Positions 41,401 through 53,929 of a stretch of 64,000 nt of DNA are shown piece after piece (positions within the stretch are counted from its first letter, which is position 1; every line of letters begins with the position of its first letter). Source of the DNA: Margaritifera margaritifera. Lineage: Eukaryota; Mollusca; Bivalvia; Unionida; Margaritiferidae. A program made the position numbers and the translations under genes. The stretch lies in NCBI GenBank assembly GCA_029931535.1, contig JAQPZY010001670.1:5108501-5172500 (forward strand), written 5' to 3'. Under the pieces are notes generated by a model. It did no database searches and was not told the DNA's origin. It saw only the letters and a list, made by a program, of their open reading frames with translations.

Positions 41401-41514
41401 TATTGATTAGACTGGGAGTACAATGATTGGAATCTCAAGATAATGTACATCAATGGAAATTGCAGAAAACAGGCTTTCCGACAGTCTCAAAATTATTTTT
41501 GTGTGTCAGTTTTT

Positions 41515-41680
41515 TACAATATGACTTGCTGAAGATGGTACATTTTGGTTGACTTGTATGACTTTTTGAAAATGGAACAATTTGGTTGACTTGCATGACT
41601 TGTTGAAAATGGAACAATTTGGTCGACTTGCATACCTTGCTGAAAAGGGTACATTTTGCTTGACTTGTATAGGCCCAGCT
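41515..41680. repeat. Short tandem repeat, about 42-bp unit, 4 copies
   Basis: Copies of gacttgctgaagatggtaca plus ttttggttgacttgtat with variation. Confidence 0.8.
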
Positions 41681-42018
41681 TCCAACTTTTAATCCACAAA
41701 GGTTAATTTTATGACAACTGCAACTTAAAATGGTCTGCGAGTGACCTTAATGAACATGGTCTATAGTAATAGTTATCAACTAAAGACAGATACCAACAGT
41801 ACATTCATGTACCTTTCACAGTAAATACATTCATGATATTCTTCTTTTCCAAATATACCCAATATACTAAACACAAGACCCACACTCTATGCTTAAAAGT
41901 TTTTATCATAAGATTATAATTCACCATAATAAGCACTCATCCGGAGGGATATAGTACTAAGAAAAACTCAAAACCAATATCAAGACCAATCATAAATGAC
42001 GATATCCAAATTTAAGTT

Positions 42019-42160
42019 ATGTATATACTCGCATATAAGTCAGATCCAACTGCAAACTGCATAGATTCCAGCAGATCTAGGTTTATGCAGTTTGTTGGGA
42101 GTAATCAGTCAGATCAGGGTCTACATTGTTTGCAGTTGGAGCTGACAATATACAGTATTT
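42019..42160. mobile_element. Hairpin MITE copy 4, internally deleted
   Basis: Begins tatgtatatactcgcatata and retains parts of both hairpins (tgcaaactgcatagattcca, gatcagggtctacattgttt). Confidence 0.7.
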
Positions 42161-42289
42161 ACAAGTTCGCACCCTTTGTCTTTCTTCGTAGCTCTCCAAC
42201 ATCACTTTGGAGATTCTTTCCCTCTTTTATTGTTGTCATACTGAATAAAACAAATGTAAGATCTGTTTTCGAGATTTAATCAATCCACA

Positions 42290-42585
42290 AAGTTAAGTGG
42301 TCACATGGCACCAGGCAATCATAATGGTAATTTCGAAGTTAAGTGGTAACAAGGCACCATGCAATCATAGAGTAATTTCCAAGTTAAGTGGTAACTAGGC
42401 ACCAGGCATCATGGTGGAAATTTCCAAGTATTTTGGTAACGAGGCACCAGGCAATCATGGTGCCAATTTCCAAGTTAAGAGGTAATGAGGCACCAGGCAA
42501 TCATAGTGGCAATTTCCAAGTTAAGAGGTAACGAGGCACCAGGCAATCATGGTGGCAATTTCCAAGTTAAGAGGTAACGAGGCAC
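42290..42585. repeat. Minisatellite, about 47-bp unit, 6 copies
   Basis: Copies of ccaagttaagtggtaacaag plus gcaccaggcaatcatggtgg and caattt, on the 3' side of exon G. Confidence 0.95.
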
Positions 42586-42991
42586 TCATGTTGGTTATTT
42601 CCAGCAAAATCTGGATGTTCTAGGCTGATTTTAACAGCTGCTTCCTTTTCCAGCTGAGATCAAGATGCATGTGCTGCATAAATAAGACTTTTATGCATTT
42701 TGGTAAAAAATATTGGGGTGTATGATGATTACAGCATGTGCCGATATTGTTGAATATTGTCAAAATTACTAGCTTACATGATGATTTCCTTCCCCATATT
42801 ATGCTAAATATGTCATAGGACATTCTTTTGCACCAATAATGGTTACTTATATGTCAATACAAAGAAAGATTTAAGTTGTAATCAAACAGGACTTTGTGCT
42901 ACGTGGTAATTCTATTGTTAATGTTTAAACTAGATGGGTGAATTCAAAATTTAATTTCAAATTAAAGTAAAGTATTTTATGAGTGACATAC

Positions 42992-43058
42992 TTTCTGAGT
43001 GTAGCCACAACTTCTCTCTCCCAGGTGAACACCCCATTGTCTATGACGACTGCAGGCT
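42992..43058 (-). CDS. ABCC1/MRP1-like transporter, exon G (NBD1 A-loop strand)
   Basis: Short exon of 67 nt between a cttttcag acceptor and a gtatgt donor, bridging phase 1 to phase 2. It encodes VVIDNGVFTWEREVVATLR, the first beta strands of NBD1. The aromatic W after F-T is the position that stacks on the adenine ring in ABCC NBD1 (A-loop; established for MRP1). Downstream lies a 47-bp minisatellite (42290-42585). Confidence 0.93.
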
Positions 43059-43225
43059 CTGAAAAGAGATACAATACCCATTAAACAGTACAAGGAATTC
43101 AAAACATTTTCAAAGTTAAATAAACAATAGGTCCAAATGGGCATGATATCACTCACCTGGCTTACACAACAGTTGACCATTTGTCTAAACAAGTTGGTTG
43201 GCTGATTTTTAATATCACTTTTAAA

Positions 43226-44699
43226 AAGGGGTGAAATGATACACCTGTGCCGCGCATCAATACGATTCACGATACACAGCCTACGATACGATACATTATC
43301 GATACACATATCAACTTGATGGTCTTTTCATCTTTAGAAGGTCTGTCAATGGTAGGGTTGTGCTATTTTATATGTGTTGACATACAGGTTGTATTTCTAG
43401 TTAGTAGTCTGTTCATATGCCATTTTCATCCTTGACAAGATAAAGAAAAATACATCCAAACTGACTACATATTAGTTGTTAGTGATTTTAATTCAATTAT
43501 TTAGGCCATTTGAGGCTATTCCATTTGATTAGATCCAGGACTCATCTTGGTAACCACACCATTTGTTTTGCACTGCATGAATGCTTGTAAAACATCTTAT
43601 TATCAATTTCATGTCCTCACTTAAATTTGAAAGACATGACAGTGTTATCTTCAAAACAGAAGAAATGGTGCAATTCCCACCTGCAAGGAAAATATTATCT
43701 GGATCAAGTCCAGATGTGAGAGTGGAGATGACCTACAACCAAAATCTATCACATTGTACTTTCTGCAGATGTAAAACAACTGCCGCGGTCATAGGCACTT
43801 GTTTCTGTTAGTGAAAAGGAAAACTACTGACAAATGCCCTCTCCACTTCTATATAAAATTAACAAATTAACACAAGGTGACAAACCTGCATGGTTTGAGA
43901 TCTGCCTTCTTGCTGATTCTGTGCTAAATTTATTTATCATGTTGGCACGTTTAGTCACTGATTACCTATATCAACGTAAAAGGAAACATTCCAAACTTGT
44001 TCTCCATGTACGACTTTAGTAATTTACAAATCATTTAATAACCAGTTTGAATGAAGTTTATCTGTTTCTTAGTACATGGATCAAGTTTCAATGCCAATAC
44101 TTCCAGTGTGTCACGCAGTGAATATGCTATAATCAATTCTGATTGGTGGTTATTGTTTACTCTGGACTGCAAAAAACAATAACCACCAACCAATCAGAAT
44201 TTAGTGTCACATATTTCACCGAGTGACACACTGGAAGTGTAGCTTTTAAATTTGATCCATATAGCCAAGATACGAAGCAACAGAGAAACTTCGCGGAAAA
44301 GTGGTTATTAAATGATCAGTAAAGTACTTCAATCACACATGTGTAACAAATTTGGAAAGTCTCCTTTACGTTGATATATGGGGGGGGGGACACATTTCGA
44401 ACCATGTAACCTTGTGCTAATTTGCAAAAGGTGGGTGGGTGTTTTCAAGAGTTTTTTTTTTTTTCATTTTTACTGACAAACAAATAGTGCCTGTGCCTAC
44501 GATGGCTGACTCAGATAAATTCTCAGTTTAAAGAATAAAAAGGCAAATGACTAATAATTATTCATGACTGCTGAAGATTAAAGTAACTTCTATAGGGTAA
44601 GTATTGTTTGTATAGATTCTTCATCTCTTGTATCGATACGTGTATCGATATGGCAAAAGTATCGATGCATCGATATATCGATGAATCGTTTCACCCCAA
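43226..44699. mobile_element. hAT-like non-autonomous foldback element
   Basis: Ends read AAGGGGTGAAATGAT (left) and, on the opposite strand, TTGGGGTGAAACGATTC (right). They are flanked by the 8-bp direct repeats CTTTTAAA (43218-43225) and CTTTTAAC (44700-44707), an 8-bp target duplication as for hAT elements. Subterminal regions are rich in cgatac/tatcgat words. The centre is a large palindrome: cttccagtgtgtcac at about 44100 pairs with gtgacacactggaag at about 44225, and the pairing extends outward through atatcaacgtaaaagga/tcctttacgttgatat and cacaaggt/accttgtg. No transposase was seen. Confidence 0.82.
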
Positions 44700-44775
44700 C
44701 TTTTAACACATTATTTTCAATGGATGGATGGACATGCTTACTCCAGTATTACCCACATCCCCAAAATCAATTTGC

Positions 44776-44779
<4 letters not shown>

Positions 44780-44851
<72 letters not shown>
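44780..44851. repeat. (TA)n microsatellite
   Basis: Pure TA run of about 72 bases just outside the hAT-like element. Confidence 0.98.
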
Positions 44852-44854
<3 letters not shown>

Positions 44855-45121
44855 AACCTAGCCAACATCTTATCACTTAAAAATTTAGATGATTAAGTAA
44901 GGAAACCAACTGGAGAGGCCTGATGACTGATCAGTTGGGATATTGCTGATAAACACAATGGAAAATGCTTCTGATGGATTTTTGGAGCTGCCTCTTGACC
45001 CCAAATTTTCTTTGTGTCTAAGAGAAAATATAAAGCAGAGTTATTTGAAGGTGTAAATCATAGCTGACTGCTATTAAGTCTATCTTTTTACATGTGTACA
45101 GATACTGCCTCAAGTACTTAC

Positions 45122-45206
45122 TAATGTTTTCATCACGGTTGACAGCTGTTGGATCCAACTCATCATTGCTGAGGAAGTGCCTCAACCTCTTAAGGGACAC
45201 AACCAT
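45122..45206 (-). CDS. ABCC1/MRP1-like transporter, exon F (TMD1 to NBD1 connector)
   Basis: 85-nt exon between a ctttatag acceptor and a gtaagt donor, ending in phase 1. It encodes VSLKRLRHFLSNDELDP, the amphipathic connector following the last TMD1 helix. MRP1 has VSLKRL, F-L and EELEP at the same positions. It joins in frame after ISSIVQ of exon E. Confidence 0.95.
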
Positions 45207-45577
45207 CTATAAAGCACAAGACAAAGGAATAATAAGGAGCAGGTTTTGGGGATATGTCTTATATGCACTCCACATTGCGTACTATGCGAAGGACCCAAAG
45301 AAACTCGGGAGAAAATTCTTCAGCTGCAATTTGGAAATAACTAGTTGCTTTAGGGACTGATTATGTGAAAATAATTATCATTCTTCTTCATGTCTAAACA
45401 CTTCCCATATGTTCTGACAAACATTCTAACATGGCAAATTAAGTATGATATAAAAATAAATTAATGTTATAGATGCAGGGTAAGGCACTAACACAACCTT
45501 TTAACATCCACAATGTTCAAGATCTATGGACACTCATTTCAGACAAATGATGCTACATTAAATAAACCAATGAATTT

Positions 45578-46106
45578 GCTAGGGTGCACTGACATGGGGA
45601 ATCATAGGATTTTGAAGAGGGAGAGGGAGACAATGGTTTACCTGTACAATACTAGAGATGGTGCTAAGGATCATTGATATGAGGAATCGTATGATGTTGA
45701 ACTGGGAGAGGGAAACAATGGTTTACCTGTACAATACTAGAGATGATGCTAGGGAGCATTGACATGGAGAATCATAAGATTTTGAAGAAGGAGAGGGAGA
45801 AAATGACTTACCTGTACAATACTAGAGATGATGCTAAGGATCTTTGACACTGGGAATTGAAAGATTTTGAAGAGGGAGAGAGAGACAATAGCTTACCTGT
45901 ACAACACTAGAGATGATGCTAGGGAGCATTGACATGGGGAATCATAAGATTCTGAAGTGAGAGAGGGAGACTATGGCTTTCCTGTACAATACTAGAGATG
46001 ATGCTAGGGAGCACTGACATGGGGAAATGTAGGATTTTGCAGAGAGAGAGGGAGAAAAACTCTTACCTGTACAATACTAGAGATGATGCTAGGGAGAAAA
46101 AGACAA
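45578..46106 (-). repeat. 85-bp array derived from exon E and its 5' splice site
   Basis: Six units at exactly 85 bp: the exon-end marker ctgtac starts at 45642, 45727, 45812, 45897, 45982 and 46067. Each unit equals the last 75 exon bases (25 codons, starting at a codon boundary) plus the first 10 intron bases of exon E. Five of six keep a GT donor (gtaaac, gtaagt, gtaagc, gtaaga); one reads ga. The array lies in the intron after exon E and is now 4.2 kb away because a gypsy element separates them. Confidence 0.95.
45642..45701 (-). other. Potential in-frame 60-nt cassette exon in the exon E array
   Basis: In this one array unit a substitution gives a cctctcccag acceptor directly before a 60-base open segment that ends at an intact gtaaacc donor. 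It encodes a variant of the exon E helix (FNIIRFLISMILSTISSIVQ) in phase 0, so inclusion between exons E and F would keep the reading frame and add 20 hydrophobic residues. Whether it is ever spliced is unknown. Confidence 0.4.
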
Positions 46107-46400
46107 AAGGATGAAGCGAATATGAAAAGATTTAAACATTTTGGAACAAAAGTTTACAACAGATACAGATGCATTCAAAATTCAAGTGGAGTAAAAGACT
46201 GTCGTATTAAGAGGTAGCACTGATGCAGTTAAAACTGAAATAAACGAAAACAAAGAGACATTCAAAACTGAACACAGAAATGGGTGTAAATATATTGTGT
46301 TGTTTGATAGAAATATAGGACTGAAAGAAGAAATCAATAAAAACATAAATAAGTAGGATGAAACAAAAGCAAATTAATATCAGGTTGTGTATTGCTTAAT
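46107..46400. other. Unassigned sequence between array and gypsy element
   Basis: About 290 bases without clear similarity to the array or to gypsy proteins; it could be a decayed 5' part of the gypsy element. Confidence 0.3.
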
Positions 46401-47039
46401 AAATTTTTTATTTTCCTGTGCCAATTTGGCATCAGACTTAGTTTCTGGGCCCATGACTGTTGGGGCAGTGACTTCTTAACCTATAGAAGGTATTCATTTG
46501 TTACTAGGCAATGACCTAGTTGGAGATGAGGTCATGGTTAATCCACTTGTAACTGGCAAGCCTTGTTTGGATCAAAGAGTTGATCCTATTGAGATTGAAT
46601 CCCTGATTAGTGTCCTGCTTGTGCAGTTACCAGAGCTATGGCAAAAAGAGCTCTCGAGAATGATGTTGATCAGGAAATTATTCCTACAGCTGACACATTT
46701 ATTGGTCAGTCTTTTGATGAGGTCACCTTTTCTCCTGGTATTGATCAATCAAAATATATTTATCACAGTGATCCTATTTTTACTACTCATTCTCTCTATT
46801 CTAATCAGGGTGACAAAAGACAATCACTTGTTGTCAAACAGGAACAATATCCTGAGATCTCCCGTTTGTTTCATAGGGCTATTAGTGAAACTGAAGCCAC
46901 ACAAGTCCCAGATTGTTACTTTGTGAAAAATGGGGTCCTTATGAGAAAGTGGAGACCACCTGAGGTACCCACTGATGACGAGTGGTCAGTGAGCTATCAA
47001 ATTGTCATTCTGAGGTCATATAGACAATAAATTCTTAAT

Positions 47040-47640
47040 CTAGCCCATGAAACTCCCTTGGCTGGTCATTTAGGAGTCAATAAGACTTATCACAAGATCT
47101 TGAATCAATTTTATTGGCCGAAACTTAAAAGTGATGTTTCTAAATACTGTAGATCTTGTCACACTTGTCAAATGGTAGGAAAACCCAATCAGAAGATACC
47201 TAATGACATCTGCAACCTATTCCTGCATTTGATGAACCATTTAGCAGAAAAATGGTAGACTGTATTGGTCCCTTACCTAAGACCAAGTCAGGCAACCAAT
47301 ACTTGTTGACCATAATGTATGCATCCACAAGACTTCCTGAGGCAATTCCATTGAGAAATATTAAAACTAAAACCATTATAAAAGCTTTAGTAAAGTTTTT
47401 TACACTTGTTGGCCTTCCCAAATCTGTCGAGTCTTATCAAGGGTCAAATTTTTTGTCACAAATTTTCCAACAGGTTATGCATGAAGTAGGCATCCATCAG
47501 TTTCAATCTTCTACCTATCACCCTGAAAGACAAGGGGCTTTGGGAAGATTTCATCAAACTTTGAATATGATTCGGTCATATTGCTTTGATACAGAAAAGG
47601 ATAGGGATGAGGGAGTCCATTTGTTGTTGTTTTGCTGTTA
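47040..47640 (+). pseudogene. Gypsy integrase domain, inactive
   Basis: The HHCC zinc finger is recognisable (H...GHLGVNKTYHKILNQFYWP...C-SCHTCQ). The catalytic core begins at VDCIGPLPKTKSGNQYLL with its first aspartate. The second catalytic aspartate (usual SDQGSNF) is replaced by tyrosine, and the glutamate (usual ERFHQTL) by glycine in GRFHQTL, so the domain could not catalyse strand transfer. A frameshift near 47250 separates finger and core. Confidence 0.85.
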
Positions 47641-48289
47641 GGGAATCAGTATAAGAATCATTGGGTTTTAGTCCTTTTCAACTGGTTTTTGGACATACTG
47701 TCCATGGACCATTGAAGTTATTGAGAGAAACTTCTTTCAAATGAAGATTCAAAGATTGATCTTCTTGACTATGTCTCTGATTTCAAATATAAGTTGCCAG
47801 AGGCTTGTGAAGTAGCAAGTACTAATCTTCACTCTACTCAGTCAAAAATGAAATTAAGGTATGAGAAATACAAAGGAAAGGAGTTTTCAACCTGGTGAAA
47901 GTGTTCTGGCTCTCTTGCTCATACCTCAAAATCCTCTGTGGGCTAAATTTTATGGTCCTTACACAGTTGAAAAGAAAGAAAATGACTTAAATTATATCAT
48001 TAACACTCCTGGGAGGCGGAAACAGAAACAACTTTGTCAGACAAATATGTTAAAGGAGTATTTTGACAGAGATAGCACAGTAAATTATTCAATCAATTTA
48101 GTTGTACATGTCCCACATAGTGAGGATGTAAACGATGGGATGCAATCTGACCGTAGTGATTCTGGTTTAACCGAACTTCAGAATTCAGAAATATTAAACA
48201 ATCTGGACCAGAAACTTTCACATCTACAACAACAGGAAAGAAATGAACTAAAACAGCAAGTACATGAGTATGAGTACTTGTTTCCTGAT

Positions 48290-48845
48290 GTTCCAACAAG
48301 AACAAATAAAATCCATGATGACAATGATATTGTAGATTCTACACCTGTGAAACAGCATCCTAATAGGATGAATCCTCTCAAGAGAGAAATATTTAAAAAA
48401 GAAATTCAATATTTACTGGAGAATGATTTTACAGAACCAAGTAAAAGTAACTGGAGTTCACCATGTATTCTTGTGCCTAAACCAGATAATATATTCCACA
48501 TGTGTACTGACTATAGAATAGTCACCAGTGTCACCAAAATGGATTCATTTCAAATGCCAAGAAAAGATGATTGCATCAACAAAATTGGAAATGCGAAATA
48601 TGTCACGAAGTTTAACCTTTAAAAGGATTCTGGCAAAGGAAATTTCTGCATTTGCAACTCCAGATGAGCTTTATTACTATAAAGTGATGCCTTTTGGAAT
48701 GAAAAATTCTCTGGCAACATTCCAATGTCTGATGAACATGTTAACATCTGGTCTAGATAATTGTGATGCAAACATCGATGACATCATTATCTACAACAAC
48801 ACCTGGGAAGATCACTTGGAAACCATTTGGAAATTCTTCGATTGA
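48290..48845 (+). pseudogene. Gypsy reverse transcriptase domain, broken
   Basis: Shows the gypsy RT landmarks LKREIFKKEIQYLLENDF, SNWSSPCILVPKPD, DYRIV, VMPFGMKNSLATFQ and, at the catalytic box, NIDDIIIY (normally Y-DDI). A stop at about 48620 and a following frameshift interrupt it, and another stop follows at about 48843. Confidence 0.88.
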
Positions 48846-48889
48846 CTCAGTGATGCAAATTTGATGGTTAATTTATGCAAAAGTCAGTT

Positions 48890-49505
48890 TTACCATGCAA
48901 GGTCAAGTTAAACCTGTAGAAGCTACGGTCAAGGCCATATCTGAATTCCTAGTGCCTAGTAGTAAAAAGCAACTGATGCCATTCTTAGGTATGGCTGGAT
49001 ATTATTGGAAATTTTGCTCAAATGTTTCCATTATTGCTGAACCTCTTACAAATTTGTTGAGTAAGAAATCCAAGTTTTATTGGTCTGACAAATGTCAGAA
49101 ATCTTGTGACAAATTAAAGGCCATACTTGAGAGTGCACCAGTTCTTTCAGCACCAAATTTCAGCCAATTATTTAAAATGTCTGTTGATGCAAGTGATGTA
49201 GGGGTTGGTGGAGTATTGATTCAAGAAGATAACAATGGTGTGGATGATCCAGTGTGCAATATTTCTAAAAAAGTAAACAAGTACCAGAAATATTATTCCA
49301 CAACTGAGAAGGAATGTTTGGCTTTGATATTCTCTTTCTCCAATTGTTGTATTCAGTGATAACAATCCCCTTACTTTCATTAACAAAATGAAAAATAAAA
49401 ATCAAAGATTGTTGTGGTGGAGTTTAATGCTGCAAGAATACAACACTGATATTCGACACATTAGGGGAAAAGATAACGTGATTGCAGATGCACTCTCACA
49501 TGTAT
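48890..49505 (+). pseudogene. Gypsy RT connection and RNase H domain, broken
   Basis: Contains LMPFLGMAGYYWKFC (connection segment F-G...YYR-F), then MSVDASDVGVGGVLIQ (RNase H first catalytic D), YYSTTEKECLALIFS (catalytic E) and, in another frame, RHIRGKDNVIADALS (final catalytic D region). It is followed by a stop and the LTR, so RNase H is the last domain of pol in this element. Confidence 0.88.
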
Positions 49506-49676
49506 AGAAGTACTATACTGCTTTATTTTGTGTACATTTTGTGTAATTCAGCTGAGTGTCATTCATAAGACATCTTCCTATGTAATTTTGATTATTATAG
49601 TATCATATGCATATTTGACAAATATGTGAAAGAAAACTTTATTGCATAAATCTTTCTTTTTCTCTATGAGGGGAGG

Positions 49677-50517
<841 letters not shown>

Positions 50518-51146
50518 TTACAAGGCAAAGAAATTAACTCTATAACTGCAATGGGCATAATTTCAAGTATTGATGAAAAGCTGACTTTTGAAGATAGCAG
50601 TACTATTTCAATATCACTTCAAGGAAATAATACATATAGCTCATTTAAACATGTTATGGGTGTGGTTTTGGTAGGTTCTATTATCTCTCTTAGGATAGAA
50701 GTGTCAATGAGAAAAATGTGCACAAATGCATTGTTTGTATTGTGCATTCAATGTGCATTTGATCCAAAATTTTGAATGAAGACATACTAAAGAATGATTA
50801 AGGTTAGAGAGAGAGAGAGAGCACCCACACTTTAAAATTACCCATCAAGATAGGCCAAAAATTTTGTATTTATGAGTATACACCCACGAAGTAGAAAGTT
50901 TGTCAGGCTATACCTCAAATTCTAATATATGGCACTGTATGCTTCAAACACTACAAACTAGCTTATTAATTTAAGTTCAAAATTAACATGTACGAACTAT
51001 GTGTGATAAGAGGACAAATATTTTTTAAAAACCCACAAACAGTCAAATTTGAATTCATATGTTTCATTTACAAAACTTACAACAGTCTGTAATTCCATCA
51101 TCACTCATAATAAATAGTGAAATATATAATGCCAATTTATAAAAGC

Positions 51147-51366
51147 TACCATATATACTCAAGTATAAGCTGATACCAACTGTAAACTGCATAGACCCAG
51201 GTCTGTCGTCGCATAATGTGCCGGCAGATCTGGGTCTATGCAGTTTGTAAGGACTAATCAGTAGAACAAACAACACAGACCCTGATCTGCTGGCGCATTA
51301 TGCTAGGCAGATCAGGGTCTATGTTATTTTCATTTGGACCTGATTTATACGCAAATATATATGGCA
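51147..51366. mobile_element. Hairpin MITE with TACCATATATACTCGCG ends, copy 5
   Basis: Complete copy, starting taccatatatactcaagtat and ending acgcaaatatatatggca, with the two internal hairpins around cagatctgggtctatgcagt and agatcagggtctatg. Confidence 0.85.
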
Positions 51367-52205
51367 GTTGCAAAAATATATAGGTAAGAACTGCACACAA
51401 ATTCAGGAAGATAAACTCTTCCAAATAAATACATGCATGTAGTCCTCCAAGATAAAAGATAAAAGGTAAATATGTTAAAATTCTTTAAAAGGTGCATATA
51501 CAGGACACTGGCAACATTTGCACTATGATCAATGACACTTTGAATGTTTATTTGGTCTGATGTAGAAATTGGATAGATTTAAACCGATTCTTATGAAGAT
51601 TTCCCTTGGCATGTTGGAGAATTTTAGAGCACTACTGTCCCACTTTATCCGAGTCTTGCAGGTGGTGCAAAGTGAATGATTTATGTCACTACCCTTTGTG
51701 CACCATGACTTCAGTTCATGTCCATTTTTTTCTGTTTCACACAACCAACATTTATTAAATATGGTTTGATCCCCTTGCATCTTTAACATGTTTTCAAAGT
51801 TTTTTGTTGTTGTTTACTTTTCAGTAGGTATAGTTAACTAAATAATACAGGTCACAAATACATCAGTATGCTTTGCATCTTTATTGTTATTTTTTTATTT
51901 GCTGCAAAAATCACTGCCATAGAATGAACATACTAATCCTTAGCTTTGAAAATGCTTCAAATGATGTGAGGAATCTTGTTTTGTTTGAAGATACTTTATG
52001 GAAAGTTTATAATATTCACAATGCTTTTAACTATTTCAACATGTAAACGGTAGTTAAGGGCAAGTTTCCTAAGTGTTATAGTCTTACACAAATCTGGTTT
52101 TAATATTACAGGATTATGATAATTAATAAACTAGATTTTGATTTTTTTCCTGCTGATAATCTTTACCTTATTGTTTTGAACACTACACCTGCTTGTATAT
52201 AGTAC
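51367..52205. other. Intron stretch with one cysteine-rich ORF
   Basis: The minus-strand ORF 51529-51789 contains CWLCE, then CTKG and LCTTCKTRIKWDSSALKF, a CxxC pair arrangement reminiscent of a small zinc-binding fold. I do not recognise the family; it may be a fragment of a mobile element or chance. Nothing else is seen. Confidence 0.3.
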
Positions 52206-52207
52206 AC

Positions 52208-52780
52208 ACCACACCCCCATGCAAACAGAATACCCACACCTGCTTGTCTATAGTACACCCCACACCCCCATGCAAACAGAATACCACACCTGCTTGTCTA
52301 TAGTACACCCCACACCCCCATGCAAACAGAATACCACTCCTGCTTATCTACAGTACACCCCACACCCCCATGCAAACAGAATACCACACCTGCTTGTCTA
52401 TAGTACACCCCACACCCCCATGCAAACAGAATACCACTCCTGCTTATCTACAGTACACCCCACACCCCCATGCAAACAGAATACCACACCTGCTTGTCTA
52501 TAGTACACCCCACACCCCCATGCAAACAGAATACCCACACCTGCTTGTCTATAGTACACCCCACACCCCCATGCAAACAGAATACCACTCCTGCTTATCT
52601 ACAGTACACCCCACACCCCCATGCAAACAGAATACCACACCTGCTTGTCTATAGTACACCCCACACCCCCATGCAAACAGAATACCACTCCTGCTTATCT
52701 ACAGTACACCCCACACCCCCATGCAAACAGAATACCACACCTGCTTGTCTATAAAACACCCTACACCCCCATGCAAACAG
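52208..52780. repeat. Minisatellite, 50-bp unit, 11-12 copies with alternating types
   Basis: Unit cacacccccatgcaaacaga, ataccacacctgcttgtcta, tagtacacc. Type 1 (cacacctgcttgtctatag) and type 2 (cactcctgcttatctacag) alternate, giving 100-bp and larger higher-order periods. Confidence 0.97.
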
Positions 52781-52869
52781 CATAGTTCCAAATCTGCTGT
52801 CATTGTTGGCAGATCAGGTGCCCCCACCCTGAAGCTGTTTCAGTGTACTTATAATTTCAAGTAAACAAC

Positions 52870-53331
<462 letters not shown>

Positions 53332-53929
53332 TCAAACAAATCAATAGTAGATTAACAAAAAAATGATATGGTATCTCAGTTTCCACTAATAAGACAAAAT
53401 ATCATTTTGTCATCAATCTTTCATGTTCATAATATTCCATAAGGATATAAATGGGAATTTATGGGCCACTCTTAGCTGCCATGTCAGATCAACCAATCAA
53501 TCAAATTCATGGCTGACCGTTTACTTCTGTAAACAAAAATTCAATAAAAAAACCCAAGAAAGTGATAAACTATTAAGTGCAAGTCCACTATTCAAATTTT
53601 AAAGGCTGCTACCTCTGTCTAGCTGGAGTAGAAAGAAATACAGAAAATAAATAATAAAAATGTCAGATTTTACTGGGTGAAAAATAACAGGCTTTAAGTA
53701 ACCTTGGAGTAAAAGCTAACAAAATTCATGAATCAATAATTACCTTGATTAGCCACTACAGATGAGGCCTCACATGAAATGTAGAATGGAGTCCATTCAT
53801 CTAATTCCTATACTCACTGACATGAACAACACACAATTAACCTGTTGAAGGTAACCTATCACAACATGCAATATATAGTCATTAATATGGAAAGTATACT
53901 ATTGAATATTTATTCCTACTTCCAAATGC

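Noticed and set aside
46107..46400. Gypsy gag or 5' LTR
   Set aside because: No similarity to the 3' LTR (TGTTATG start, long AT body) and no zinc-knuckle motif, so not called.
52219..52754. Three nested 94-codon ORFs with PTPPCKQN repeats
   Set aside because: Translation of the 50-bp array; the unit is non-coding in context.
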